Positions 38,850 through 46,176 of a stretch of DNA of 64,000 nt are shown here, piece after piece. The stretch's first letter is position 1. Every line of letters starts with the position of its first letter. The stretch is taken from assembly GCF_002197665.1 (NCBI RefSeq), contig NZ_NBBJ01000001.1, positions 62,001 to 126,000 of the forward strand, in the 5' to 3' direction. Origin of the DNA: Sphingomonas mucosissima (GTDB taxonomy: Bacteria > Pseudomonadota > Alphaproteobacteria > Sphingomonadales > Sphingomonadaceae). Position numbers and translations under genes: made by a program. The notes beneath the pieces are model-generated. The model searched no databases, was not told the DNA's origin, and saw nothing but the letters and a program-made list of their open reading frames with translations.

Positions 38850-39680
38850 GTGTCCGATCCGACTTACTTGAGGGGTGGGATACGTACTGACGGACCGTTG
38901 GCTCGCAAACACCGCGTCAACGTCGTGGGGTCTGGAGACGAGGTCATCGTCCTCTCCCACGGTCTCGGAACCGATCAGGGTGCATGGCGTGAGATTGTCC
39001 CGGCTCTGACCGACCGGTTCACGGTAGTTCTTTACGATCTGCCCGGTGCTGGTCCGCTGTTGCCGGAGGATTTCCACCCGTCGAACTACACCGAAATCTC
39101 CGCGTTTGCCGACGACATGCTCAGCCTACTTGACGAACTCGGCATTGAGCGGTGCTGCTATTTAGGCCACTCGGTCTCTGGTATGATCGGCGTGTTGGCC
39201 GCGATCGAAGCGCCTTCGAAGTTCGACCAATTGGTTCTCCTGGCGGCCTCACCAAGATACCTCGATGAGGAAGGATATGTAGGAGGCTTCCGGCAGGAGG
39301 ATCTCGATACCCTATTTGAAGCCATGACCAGCAACTATCAGGCGTGGGTTGCGGGCTTCGCTCCGCATGCGATCGGCGACAACGTCCCTGCGGCCGTTAG
39401 CCAATTTTCCTCCGGACTTCTAGCGATGCGCCCGGATGTCACCGCCCGGATCGCCAGAATGATATTTCAATCGGATGTGCGATCCCTGCTGCCTTTGCTC
39501 CAGGTCCCAACGCTCCTGATACATTCGCGAAACGACATTGCTGTGCCGGAAGCGGTGGCGCACTACCTACACGCCCACATGAGCTCCAGCACTCTGGTTT
39601 GGATTGATGCGCCGGGCCACCTGCCCCATCTTTCTGCGCCCGACCAGGTGAAGGCGATCTTGCGAGCGCACGTTGGCTAA
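38850..39680 (+). CDS. RsbQ/KAI2/D14-type alpha/beta hydrolase
   Basis: The 276-residue protein follows the RsbQ-KAI2-D14 group along its whole length: VIVLSHGLGTDQGAWREIVP, VVLYDLPGAGP, the nucleophile elbow YLGHSVSGMIGVLAA (Ser about 111), LVLLAASPRYLDEEGYVGGF, MTSNYQAWVAGFAPHAIGDN, Asp in HSRNDIAVPEAVA and His in DAPGHLPHLSAPDQV. Bacillus RsbQ works with the PAS phosphatase RsbP in energy stress; plant D14 and KAI2 bind strigolactone and karrikin-like ligands. The next gene is a PAS histidine kinase overlapping by eight bases, so this hydrolase is probably its signal-binding partner. The start is GTG with GGGAGTGAGG before it. Cytosolic. Confidence 0.88.
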   Translation: MSDPTYLRGGIRTDGPLARKHRVNVVGSGDEVIVLSHGLGTDQGAWREIVPALTDRFTVVLYDLPGAGPLLPEDFHPSNYTEISAFADDMLSLLDELGIERCCYLGHSVSGMIGVLAAIEAPSKFDQLVLLAASPRYLDEEGYVGGFRQEDLDTLFEAMTSNYQAWVAGFAPHAIGDNVPAAVSQFSSGLLAMRPDVTARIARMIFQSDVRSLLPLLQVPTLLIHSRNDIAVPEAVAHYLHAHMSSSTLVWIDAPGHLPHLSAPDQVKAILRAHVG

Positions 39681-41130
39681 AGGCGGGCTGCCGCACGAGT
39701 TGGAGCTTTCGCGGACTGGCGCGATACTCCGACTCTTGATTGGTAGCGGCACTCATGAGGTGGCGGCCCTCGGGCGGCTGGGTGCGACAGGGCAGCTGAT
39801 TGTAGAAGATAGCGCGCCTGACCGCACCCTGGTGGGCAGATCGATGACGCTGCCCGAGGCGGTCGCCGCTGAGCCGCAGACTGCCGTGAGTACCGCGGAG
39901 TTGCGCGTATCGGTCGCCTGGACGCTGGCCTGCGGGACGCGCCCGACATATTTCGCCACCTCGCACGTCGTAGACGACCTTCACCTGGTTTGGGCCACGG
40001 CAAACGGGCAACCAAACCTCGAATTCCTGTCCTACGCCACAAGCGCGCTAGAAAAGCTAATCGGCGGGGGCGAAGCGGCGCAGGCAGGCCGGAATTCGTC
40101 GGCGCGCCTGCGTACGCTGATCGACAGCCTTCCCTTCCCAATCATCTTCGTAGACGCGTCGAGCACGGAAGTATTCGTCAACGAGCCTGCCTCTCTTCTA
40201 CTTGATATCCCCGCGAGCGCCCCAGAAGAAAAAGAGGTCGCGAAAGGGCTAGCGAAGCTCATGGCGGAAACCAGTCCGGAAGTCCGGAATTCGCAGCTGA
40301 ACACACAGGCCGGCGCGGCCGTAGTTTTTGAACTCGACAGCAATGGCCGGCGGTATTGTGTCGAGAGCCACTGGGTCAGTGAACCTCACCTCACGGGCAG
40401 GCTTTGGCTGTTTCGGGATGTGACGGACGAGCACCACGCCGCACGCATGAAGAACGAGCTGGTCTCCACTGTCAGCCACGAGTTGCGGACCCCTCTGACT
40501 TCCATCGTAGGCGCGCTCGGCCTCATGCAATCCGGTGCCACTGGCCAGCTTCCGGCAAAAGCGGAGAGGCTGGTCGGAGTGGCGCGGAGAAACAGCGAAA
40601 GGCTCATCCAGATCATCAATGACCTGCTGGACATTGACAAGCTCACAGCGGGCAAGCTCGACTTCAATTTCGAAAATTCTGATTTGGCCAGGATCGTCGC
40701 GCTGGCAGCAGAACAGAACGAGGCTTACGCAGAGAAGTTTGACGTCCGCATACGGGTAGAAATTCCCGAGGCTCCCGTCTTGGCCTCCGTTGACGAAGGT
40801 CGAATCTTTCAGACCATGGCGAACTTACTGTCGAACTCTGCCAAATTCTCGCCAGCTGGATCGGAAGTGATCGTTCGACTTGAGGCCCGCGCCGATTTCG
40901 CAAGAATAAGCGTGATTGATCAAGGCCGGGGCCTGTCGGAGGAGTTTAAGGACCGGCTGTTCACGCGGTTCTCACAAGACCGCCAGCATACCGTTTCTGA
41001 GCAATCCGGCACCGGATTAGGTCTGGCGATAACAAAGGGCATCGTCGATGCACATGGTGGTCGGATATACCTCGACCGCAGCGTCAACATCGGAGCGACG
41101 TTTCACGTCGAGTTGCCGCTCCGGCGCTGA
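39673..41130 (+). CDS. PAS-domain sensor histidine kinase paired with the RsbQ-like hydrolase
   Basis: A 485-residue soluble kinase with no membrane span. Residues 1-130 form an unassigned sensor-like N-terminal region, about 140-245 a PAS domain (LIDSLPFPIIFVDASSTEVF and on to RLWLFRDVTDEH), about 250-320 the HisKA dimer helix with STVSHELRTPLTS (His about 271), and the rest a HATPase domain with NLLSNSAKFSP, DQGRGLSEEF and GTGLGLAITKGIVDAHGG. All kinase boxes are intact. The TTG start at 39673 overlaps the hydrolase stop by eight bases; a TTG at 39700 is an alternative. No response regulator is encoded nearby, so it may signal to a host regulator. Confidence 0.88.
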   Translation: MAKGGLPHELELSRTGAILRLLIGSGTHEVAALGRLGATGQLIVEDSAPDRTLVGRSMTLPEAVAAEPQTAVSTAELRVSVAWTLACGTRPTYFATSHVVDDLHLVWATANGQPNLEFLSYATSALEKLIGGGEAAQAGRNSSARLRTLIDSLPFPIIFVDASSTEVFVNEPASLLLDIPASAPEEKEVAKGLAKLMAETSPEVRNSQLNTQAGAAVVFELDSNGRRYCVESHWVSEPHLTGRLWLFRDVTDEHHAARMKNELVSTVSHELRTPLTSIVGALGLMQSGATGQLPAKAERLVGVARRNSERLIQIINDLLDIDKLTAGKLDFNFENSDLARIVALAAEQNEAYAEKFDVRIRVEIPEAPVLASVDEGRIFQTMANLLSNSAKFSPAGSEVIVRLEARADFARISVIDQGRGLSEEFKDRLFTRFSQDRQHTVSEQSGTGLGLAITKGIVDAHGGRIYLDRSVNIGATFHVELPLRR

Positions 41131-41374
41131 GTCGGCGCTGATCTGCTAGATGCCGCGCACCCACTTCGCCCGGTCTTCCGAAGTTTGAGCCGTCAGCATT
41201 CCCCAGCGTTAGTGAATACTCCTTCGTGATCGGGGCAACCTGAAATAGCCGGGAATGGTTGGTCGTCTGGGGGAGACTTGGGAGTGCCCCGTGAGGAGCC
41301 GGGCCACCCACAGACTTTTCATACCAGTATACCCCGGGCCCCGGCCCGCTACCGACAGTGGCCTTAGCCGATCA
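41131..41374. other. Gap between convergent kinase and PolA-like genes
   Basis: About 245 bases with no supported gene. A TTAGTG followed later by CTTCG and GATCGGGG (about 41212-41241) resembles the first promoter-like repeat at 44832 and the bases after it, in the same orientation but without TATAG. Confidence 0.3.
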
Positions 41375-42856
41375 TCAATCATCATTCTTATGCATGGCTA
41401 CAGCCGTATCGACCTTGAAGGCCGGGAGGGCGGTAGGCTCGCTATCAGTCAACGTCCTGAGCCTTTCGGCAAACGCAACGGCCATCGCGGTCCTCGCTGC
41501 CCGAGCGTGCTCAAGGCCGACTATCAGCCCGTCATGGATCGGAAGGGCCGCAACGTCCCCGAGCCGGAGCTGGAGCATAGCGGATGAGAGAACCTCCGCT
41601 TCGTGGAACATGAGGCTGACGCTGTCGAGTTCGCCCTCGTCAAGGCGTTCAAGGACCGGATGGACCTTCAGGACTAAACGGCCAAAGTCCCGCGCTTTGA
41701 AGTCGCTGCTGAGGTGCCGTGCGGGGAAGGCTGCGCTGTACTTGTCCTTCGCCTCTTTGGACCAACGGATAAAGTCCACCTTACTAGCGCCAAGAGCCTG
41801 GCCCACCCAGGCCTTAACGACGACGCGCGGCAAACCCTCGACCTCGTAGGGGTCCCTCTCCGCGTCCAGCGGTTCGCTCAGAAGGCCGTACAGCAACGTC
41901 AGGTGACAAGCGCGGATGTCCACCTCCGCAACAGCGCTTCCGTTGATCCTGATGCGCTCCAGGCGCCTTTCAGCGCTCATGTTCTCGTAGGCGTCACCGC
42001 CCGGCAGCGAAGCGTACCGTCCGCCCCATTGCCACGCAAAGCCCGGCTGGTCCCCGTTGTTCCAAATGCGCCTCAGGCCCGCGAAGGCGAACCCGGAGAT
42101 GGACTGCCGAGTCAGGTAGTCATTGAGCGCCTCAAGGTCCTCTGAGAAGCGCCTGACGGCGGGGTGGGCCATGTCGACCGGCAGGTTTGGAGCCGGAGGC
42201 TTTTTCGCCCCCTGACGCACTCGTTTACCGTGAAGCACGATCCGAGGTGCCTTCGCCGGCACAAGGGGCACCGAAGGCTCTGTGCGGCCCCAGTGCCGCT
42301 GCCAGTCCGCAACAGCGATGCCGTGGGCCTCGGCGCTCTCCAGAGCCCTACACGTCAGCCGGAAGCGCGTGACGCGGCCTCTCGTTGAAATAACGTCCGC
42401 GCCACCCTGGCCAGTCCAGGTTGACCAACGAGGCTTGCCCTGCGCCATAGTAAGGAACCCTGCGGCCGAGAGGGCCTCAACGACCGGGCAGAAGATGTCG
42501 TAGCCAAAGCCCAGCGCCTGGGACGGGAAGTCCCGAGGCGACATGCCGTGGGAGCCGCACAGTGGCAGTCCGCCTTCCTTTCGGCCGCCTTGAAGGTCGA
42601 GGAGGTCCGCCATGAGGGCGCCGAGGGCTTTGCCGGCCTTTAGGTGACTAGAAGGGCGCTTGGGTATCTTTCCGGCCGGGAGGACGGTTGAGTCCAAGAG
42701 TTCAGCAATCCACGTCTGGGCGTCAGGAGAGCAAGGCTGTCGTCGCAATGATATGAAGACTGCCTGCTCGCTATCCTCCGCACTGATCCCATCAGCCACC
42801 GCCGCGTTGTAGTCGACGGGTTCTTGTGGACCGGAAAGGCAAGCGAGTGGCGACAC
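41375..42856 (-). CDS. DNA polymerase A-like palm-domain protein
   Basis: A 493-residue protein whose C-terminal half shows a shortened family A polymerase pattern: AEVDIRACHLTLLYGLL (motif A-like Asp) near 318-334, then LPRVVVKAWVGQALG (motif B-like Arg/Lys helix) near 345, and LPIHDGLIVGLEHA (motif C-like His-Asp) near 455. Similar proteins occur on alphaproteobacterial islands and plasmids without a known role (my recollection). The first 300 residues are not recognised. It may replicate or prime the element. The GTG start has TGAGG just upstream; a different frame opening at 42900 could mark a lost frameshift. Confidence 0.6.
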   Translation of the reverse strand: MSPLACLSGPQEPVDYNAAVADGISAEDSEQAVFISLRRQPCSPDAQTWIAELLDSTVLPAGKIPKRPSSHLKAGKALGALMADLLDLQGGRKEGGLPLCGSHGMSPRDFPSQALGFGYDIFCPVVEALSAAGFLTMAQGKPRWSTWTGQGGADVISTRGRVTRFRLTCRALESAEAHGIAVADWQRHWGRTEPSVPLVPAKAPRIVLHGKRVRQGAKKPPAPNLPVDMAHPAVRRFSEDLEALNDYLTRQSISGFAFAGLRRIWNNGDQPGFAWQWGGRYASLPGGDAYENMSAERRLERIRINGSAVAEVDIRACHLTLLYGLLSEPLDAERDPYEVEGLPRVVVKAWVGQALGASKVDFIRWSKEAKDKYSAAFPARHLSSDFKARDFGRLVLKVHPVLERLDEGELDSVSLMFHEAEVLSSAMLQLRLGDVAALPIHDGLIVGLEHARAARTAMAVAFAERLRTLTDSEPTALPAFKVDTAVAMHKNDD

Positions 42857-42916
42857 GAAGCCTCAATGAGCGGCGACATGTCGATGGACAAGACCATCAA
42901 TGCTCTTGTGTTTGGT

Positions 42917-42959
42917 GACAGCGGGGGTCCGAGGAATTTACTTCAAGTCCCCCGCTGTC
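42917..42959. repeat. Perfect 11-bp inverted repeat with 21-base loop
   Basis: GACAGCGGGGG at 42917-42927 and CCCCCGCTGTC at 42949-42959 are exact complements. They lie between the PolA-like gene start and the resolvase end. It may be a terminator for the resolvase, a recombination site, or a replication hairpin; there is no T run on either strand. Confidence 0.7.
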
Positions 42960-43075
42960 TTCGCTGTGCCCGTCCTGTCACCACCCGCAATCGCGTATCG
43001 CATCGCGCTCCTTAGGGCCGTTTCGGGCGCACAAATGCCAGATATGCTGACGTTCTTGCGTCCCAAACCGGCCGA

Positions 43076-43183
43076 TTATTTCTGCGGCTCGGCTGGGGCT
43101 TCCTGAGCCCGGCAGACGCTCACTGGGGCGACCCCGAGCCGCTGGGCGATGACGCTGGCCGCTAGACCCCGCTCTCGGGAGTA
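43076..43183 (-). other. In-frame continuation of the resolvase with second HTH-like segment
   Basis: Directly after the resolvase TGA (43184-43186) the same frame reads YSRERGLAASVIAQRLGVAP and VSVCRAQEAPAEPQK to a TAA at 43076. This is a good helix-turn-helix of the Hin type. Either the TGA is a recent nonsense mutation that removed a second HTH, or the stretch is left from an earlier C-terminus. Confidence 0.5.
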
Positions 43184-43759
43184 TCAAGCGCAGCAGTACC
43201 GCGCGACGGTAGCCTTGCTGATCTTGAAGCGCTCCATGGTCTGTTTAATCGAAGCGCCATTCTCCCGGCGCCATGCAGCTACCTCAGCGGCGTTCGCGGC
43301 CTTCGGGCGCCCGAGGCTCTCCTTGCCCTTGTGGGTCCGCCCAGTCGCCGCCAAGGCCGCACGGGCCGCCTCCCGGCCGCTCTCGCAGCGCTCCTTGATC
43401 CGCTGCCGCTCCATGTCGGCTATCTGGGCCAGGACGGCGACGATAAGCTCCCCGACGCCCCGTCCGATCACGCCCAGGCCCCGCACGTCCAGCGTGACGC
43501 CCATCTCCAACAGACGGCGAACCATGGCCTGAACGTCGAGAGCATCGCGGCCCAGGCGGTCGATGGCGTAGAGGTAGAGAGTGTCCCCCTCACGGACGAA
43601 GCTCAGGAGCTTAGCGAAGCCAGGGCGTTCCGCTGCCATTATGGCACCGCTTACGCCTACGTCCTCAAACTCCCGATCGAACCCGCCGCCAAGTGCCTGC
43701 CGCTGGGCCTCGACCGACTGGTCCCCGGTGGAAACGCGATAGTAGGCGATGCGGCTCAT
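43184..43759 (-). CDS. Serine recombinase (resolvase/invertase)
   Basis: A 191-residue small serine recombinase. IAYYRVSTGDQSVEAQRQAL carries the nucleophilic serine (Ser9 or Ser10 region), followed by FEDVGVSGAIMAAERPGFAKLL, LYLYAIDRLGRDALD with the conserved DRLGR arginines, and the long E helix VAVLAQIADMERQRIKERC. The C-terminal HTH is GASIKQTMERFKISKATVARY. In the family it forms dimers that cut crossover sites and swap strands. After the TGA the same frame continues with a second HTH-like stretch to 43076. A promoter-like TTGACG...CATAAG lies upstream. Confidence 0.92.
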   Translation of the reverse strand: MSRIAYYRVSTGDQSVEAQRQALGGGFDREFEDVGVSGAIMAAERPGFAKLLSFVREGDTLYLYAIDRLGRDALDVQAMVRRLLEMGVTLDVRGLGVIGRGVGELIVAVLAQIADMERQRIKERCESGREAARAALAATGRTHKGKESLGRPKAANAAEVAAWRRENGASIKQTMERFKISKATVARYCCA

Positions 43760-43794
43760 GTCACAGCTCCGGACGGCTCGTAAGGTATGCCGTA

Positions 43795-43823
43795 CTTATG
43801 AGACTGCCTCTTTATGCCGTCAA
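43795..43823 (-). promoter_or_regulatory. Candidate sigma-70 promoter for the resolvase
   Basis: On the minus strand TTGACG (43823-43818) and CATAAG (43800-43795) are 17 bases apart, about 35-60 bases before the resolvase ATG at 43759. The -35 is strong and the -10 only fair. Confidence 0.4.
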
Positions 43824-43829
43824 GTACCT

Positions 43830-44825
43830 TTTGCGACTTGTAGGGGGTAACGATCGAGGATGACTCGAAACCTACAACTTCTGGGACCGTGCGGGACCGA
43901 TCCCTAAGTGCCGGGATTGAAGAAGGGCTGACAGAGGACGAGAACGCGCCAGTTGCCCTACTGAACCATCTCGGTTCGTTGCGACTCAGTATCGAGTGTA
44001 GTATGTCTTGGTTGGGTGCTCAGCCTATGCAGTCTGCACAGAAGACGGAGGTACGCCATGCAGTGCGATCAGGCCGTTCAGTCGCCGTACGCCCAAGCAC
44101 CGGAGCGGGTCGCGGAGGCCTTTGTGGCCGGTCGTGAAGCTAGTGCTTGCAATAAGCCGATGTCTGCTTGCCCTTACTCGGCCGGCACCGACGAGCACGG
44201 CGCTTGGCATCGAGGGTACAGGTTAAAACAGATACTCTCGTCCGGCCTGCATTGAGGATTGGTTTGTAGATAGGAACCGCGCGGCGACGCTCGAAAGGCC
44301 TAAATGTCGCGCCAAGGCGAGGAGAAGATGCCTCACCGGCCAATGTCTGCCAACGCAGCGCAGGAGGCTTCATCAAGCGATCACTGATCCCGTCAGGCGA
44401 AACGCCCGGCTGACTACCAGGGTATGCCAAGCCCCTGACATGCAATAATGAATGCCAATCTCCACGGGTCCCCTCCGGCCCCTCAGGTGGTCCCAGCGCC
44501 GTCCGCCAGTAGCCAATTCGCAATCGACGGGTTCGCTGCGCCGCCGCTATTGCCGCTCGGACCTCTGTGTCGCCAGGGGCCGGCTGTGCGCCCACAAGCT
44601 CCCGGTAAATAATACCGGGTCCCATCCCGCTCCGCCAGGTTCCATCTCACCCCTTCAGCTCGGCCGCGAGAAGGGCGGTGGGTGCAATTTGTCGCGGGGA
44701 GTCCCGATGGGACCGGGAGACCTTCGAGCAGGAGGTAGGGCCGTCCTACTCGTCGGTTGAGCATACGACGTAGGCCCCAAAACAGGGGCAAAATAGCACT
44801 CGAAGGTTTTGTTTAAAATCAACGG
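43830..44825. other. Gene-poor region, about 1 kb
   Basis: Short overlapping frames on both strands (such as 43889-44137 plus, 44140-44625 minus, 44483-44791 minus) have no family motif, no good ribosome site and mixed composition. The longest (161 residues, minus) starts MGPGIIYRELVGAQPAPGDT and becomes basic at its end; I do not consider it supported. The region may hold control sites or decayed genes. Confidence 0.4.
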
Positions 44826-44831
44826 CTTGGC

Positions 44832-44854
44832 ATTAGTGCTAGGTTATAGACATC
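44832..44854 (+). promoter_or_regulatory. Phage-polymerase-type promoter-like repeat, copy 1
   Basis: ATTAGTGC, five variable bases, TATAGACATC. It matches copy 2 (44910-44932) in 19 of 23 bases. The layout with TATAG at the presumed start (G at 44849) is like promoters of SP6/T7-class phage RNA polymerases. It points towards the Bro-N and virion genes. Confidence 0.45.
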
Positions 44855-44909
44855 TTCGACGATCGGGGAAGGTCGCCAATTAGCGCCAAGGTACGCACTA
44901 CCCCGTCCG

Positions 44910-44932
44910 ATTAGTGCCACCCTATAGACATC
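44910..44932 (+). promoter_or_regulatory. Phage-polymerase-type promoter-like repeat, copy 2
   Basis: ATTAGTGCCACCCTATAGAC plus ATC. Lined up at CTATAG it shares about half of its upstream bases with the SP6 promoter (ATTTAGGTGACACTATAG). It lies 133 bases before the first Bro-N gene. A weaker copy, ATTAGCGCC, begins at 44879 between the two. Confidence 0.45.
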
Positions 44933-45038
44933 CCGCTAAGCGCCCGCTCGTGTGATCTAGAGCCAACGGCGCTCGTCCATGCACAACCTCTCCCGGCATA
45001 GCTCTCGCAGCAGCGATGACGTCGTCCCGACCACAACG

Positions 45039-45059
45039 CCTCTTAGGCCTATAAAGAGA
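45039..45059 (+). promoter_or_regulatory. Small palindrome before the first Bro-N gene
   Basis: CTCTTAGGCCTATAAAGAG has pairing ends CTCTT and AAGAG and contains CCTATAAAGA, reminiscent of the promoter-like repeats. It ends about six bases before the ATG at 45065, so it could be an operator. Confidence 0.3.
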
Positions 45060-45064
45060 CCTCA

Positions 45065-45406
45065 ATGACCCATCCGCCCGCGCCGCCTTGCAGCGGCCTT
45101 TTGCCGTTCGGCAGCTACAGCGTCCGCTACTTCGTCGACGCCGGTATCATGTGGCTGGTCGCCCGTGATGTTCTGAATGTGCTCGGCCTCGACATCTCCA
45201 GAAACCCAGGGAGGTGGTTGACGAAGACGCCAGAGACCGAGCGAGGCTTCCGCACCGTTACGTCCGCGCAGGGGCCGCAAAGGTCCATCGTCATCACGTT
45301 GGCGGCGGCAATCGACCTCACCCGGCAGCGCAAGCGCGTTCTTGATCGACAGGTCCGAGCGTTCCTGACGCACTCATCGGCCCTCCTCGAAGCGGCGGTA
45401 GCATGA
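45065..45406 (+). CDS. Bro-N domain protein (phage antirepressor-like), first copy
   Basis: A 113-residue protein made almost only of a Bro-N-like domain: FGSYSVRYFVDAGIMWLVARDVLNVLGLD, then WLTKTPETERGFRTVTSAQG and SIVITLAAAIDLTRQRKR. In phage antirepressors this N-terminal domain is joined to a KilA-C/ANT domain that binds DNA or repressor; here no second domain is present. Its stop overlaps the ATG of the next Bro-N gene by four bases. Probably a regulator of the lysis/lysogeny or late-gene switch. Confidence 0.7.
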   Translation: MTHPPAPPCSGLLPFGSYSVRYFVDAGIMWLVARDVLNVLGLDISRNPGRWLTKTPETERGFRTVTSAQGPQRSIVITLAAAIDLTRQRKRVLDRQVRAFLTHSSALLEAAVA

Positions 45407-45990
45407 CGGACGAGCAGACCCTCCACTTCGGTAAACAGCCCGTTCGCATCGTCACCATCGACGGTGCTCTGTGGTTTACCGCAGCCGATCTTTACGAGAC
45501 CAAGAACAGGCGCACCAACAAGCAGCACCTAGCCTGCTTCGATCGCAGCCATCTTCGCCTTCACACCTTCCAGTCCGATGCGGGGCCGCGCAAGCTGACG
45601 CTCGTCTCGACGCTTGGCGCCCTGACGATCGCGAGCGGCCTACCAGAGCCCGATGGCCGGATCATGGACGCTTGGGTCCGAAAGCAGGTCGCTGCGCTTG
45701 GCCTTGATCGCCCGCCCTTCACTCTCGGCGCCGACGGCGCTCTACCCGCTCGTCCTAAGACCACATGGCTCGCGTTTGAAGACTGGGAAGCGCTCGCCGC
45801 CGCCAACCCGCACGCTCGGCGCAATTCGCCCGTCCAAAACATCAATGAGTTGGACGACGACGACACTCCGGTTCCATTCAAACCGAGTGCAGAGCGCGTT
45901 GCGGCCGATCGGCAAGCGATGTTGGACGCAGAATACGAGATTGTAGAAATGCCGCGCCACAAGGCGAGGCCTCGAAAAAAGAAGCGCTGA
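45403..45990 (+). CDS. Bro-N-like protein with basic C-terminus, second copy
   Basis: A 195-residue protein. Its first 110 residues again look like a Bro-N domain (VRIVTIDGALWFTAADLYET, later STLGALTIASGLPEPDGRIM and WVRKQVAALGL). The rest is acidic (NINELDDDDTPVPFKP) and ends in a strongly basic tail (RHKARPRKKKR) likely to bind nucleic acid. It is coupled to the first Bro-N gene (ATGA overlap). Two adjacent, unlike Bro-N proteins suggest a heteromeric regulator; this is inference. Confidence 0.65.
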   Translation: MTDEQTLHFGKQPVRIVTIDGALWFTAADLYETKNRRTNKQHLACFDRSHLRLHTFQSDAGPRKLTLVSTLGALTIASGLPEPDGRIMDAWVRKQVAALGLDRPPFTLGADGALPARPKTTWLAFEDWEALAAANPHARRNSPVQNINELDDDDTPVPFKPSAERVAADRQAMLDAEYEIVEMPRHKARPRKKKR

Positions 45991-46176
45991 GCGCCTCTTC
46001 CAATCTGGAGCCTTACCGGCGCGGCTTGCGGCCGGCGCTCCCCTCAGGGCCTCCCGTCCTACTTGGATAGCGAGCTACGGCGGCTCTCTTTTGTCATCAC
46101 CGACCTTGTCGCGCCCGTCCAGGCGCTCGCCACACGTCTTCCACCTACCCCCTCCTTCTAGATCGCAGGAACAACA

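Noticed and set aside
38586..39077. 163-residue minus-strand ORF opposite the hydrolase start
   Set aside because: Overlaps the well-supported hydrolase and is in a different frame from the nucleotidyltransferase-like fragment.
41375..42856. Calling the PolA-like protein a T7-type RNA polymerase
   Set aside because: At 493 residues it is far shorter than single-subunit RNA polymerases (about 800-900) and lacks their recognisable DWRGR-type motif; the motif C-like HDGLIV is closer to polymerase A relatives.
44140..44625. 161-residue minus-strand ORF in the gene-poor region
   Set aside because: Arg-rich composition, no clear ribosome site, no motif, and overlap with equally weak ORFs; kept only as part of the region note.
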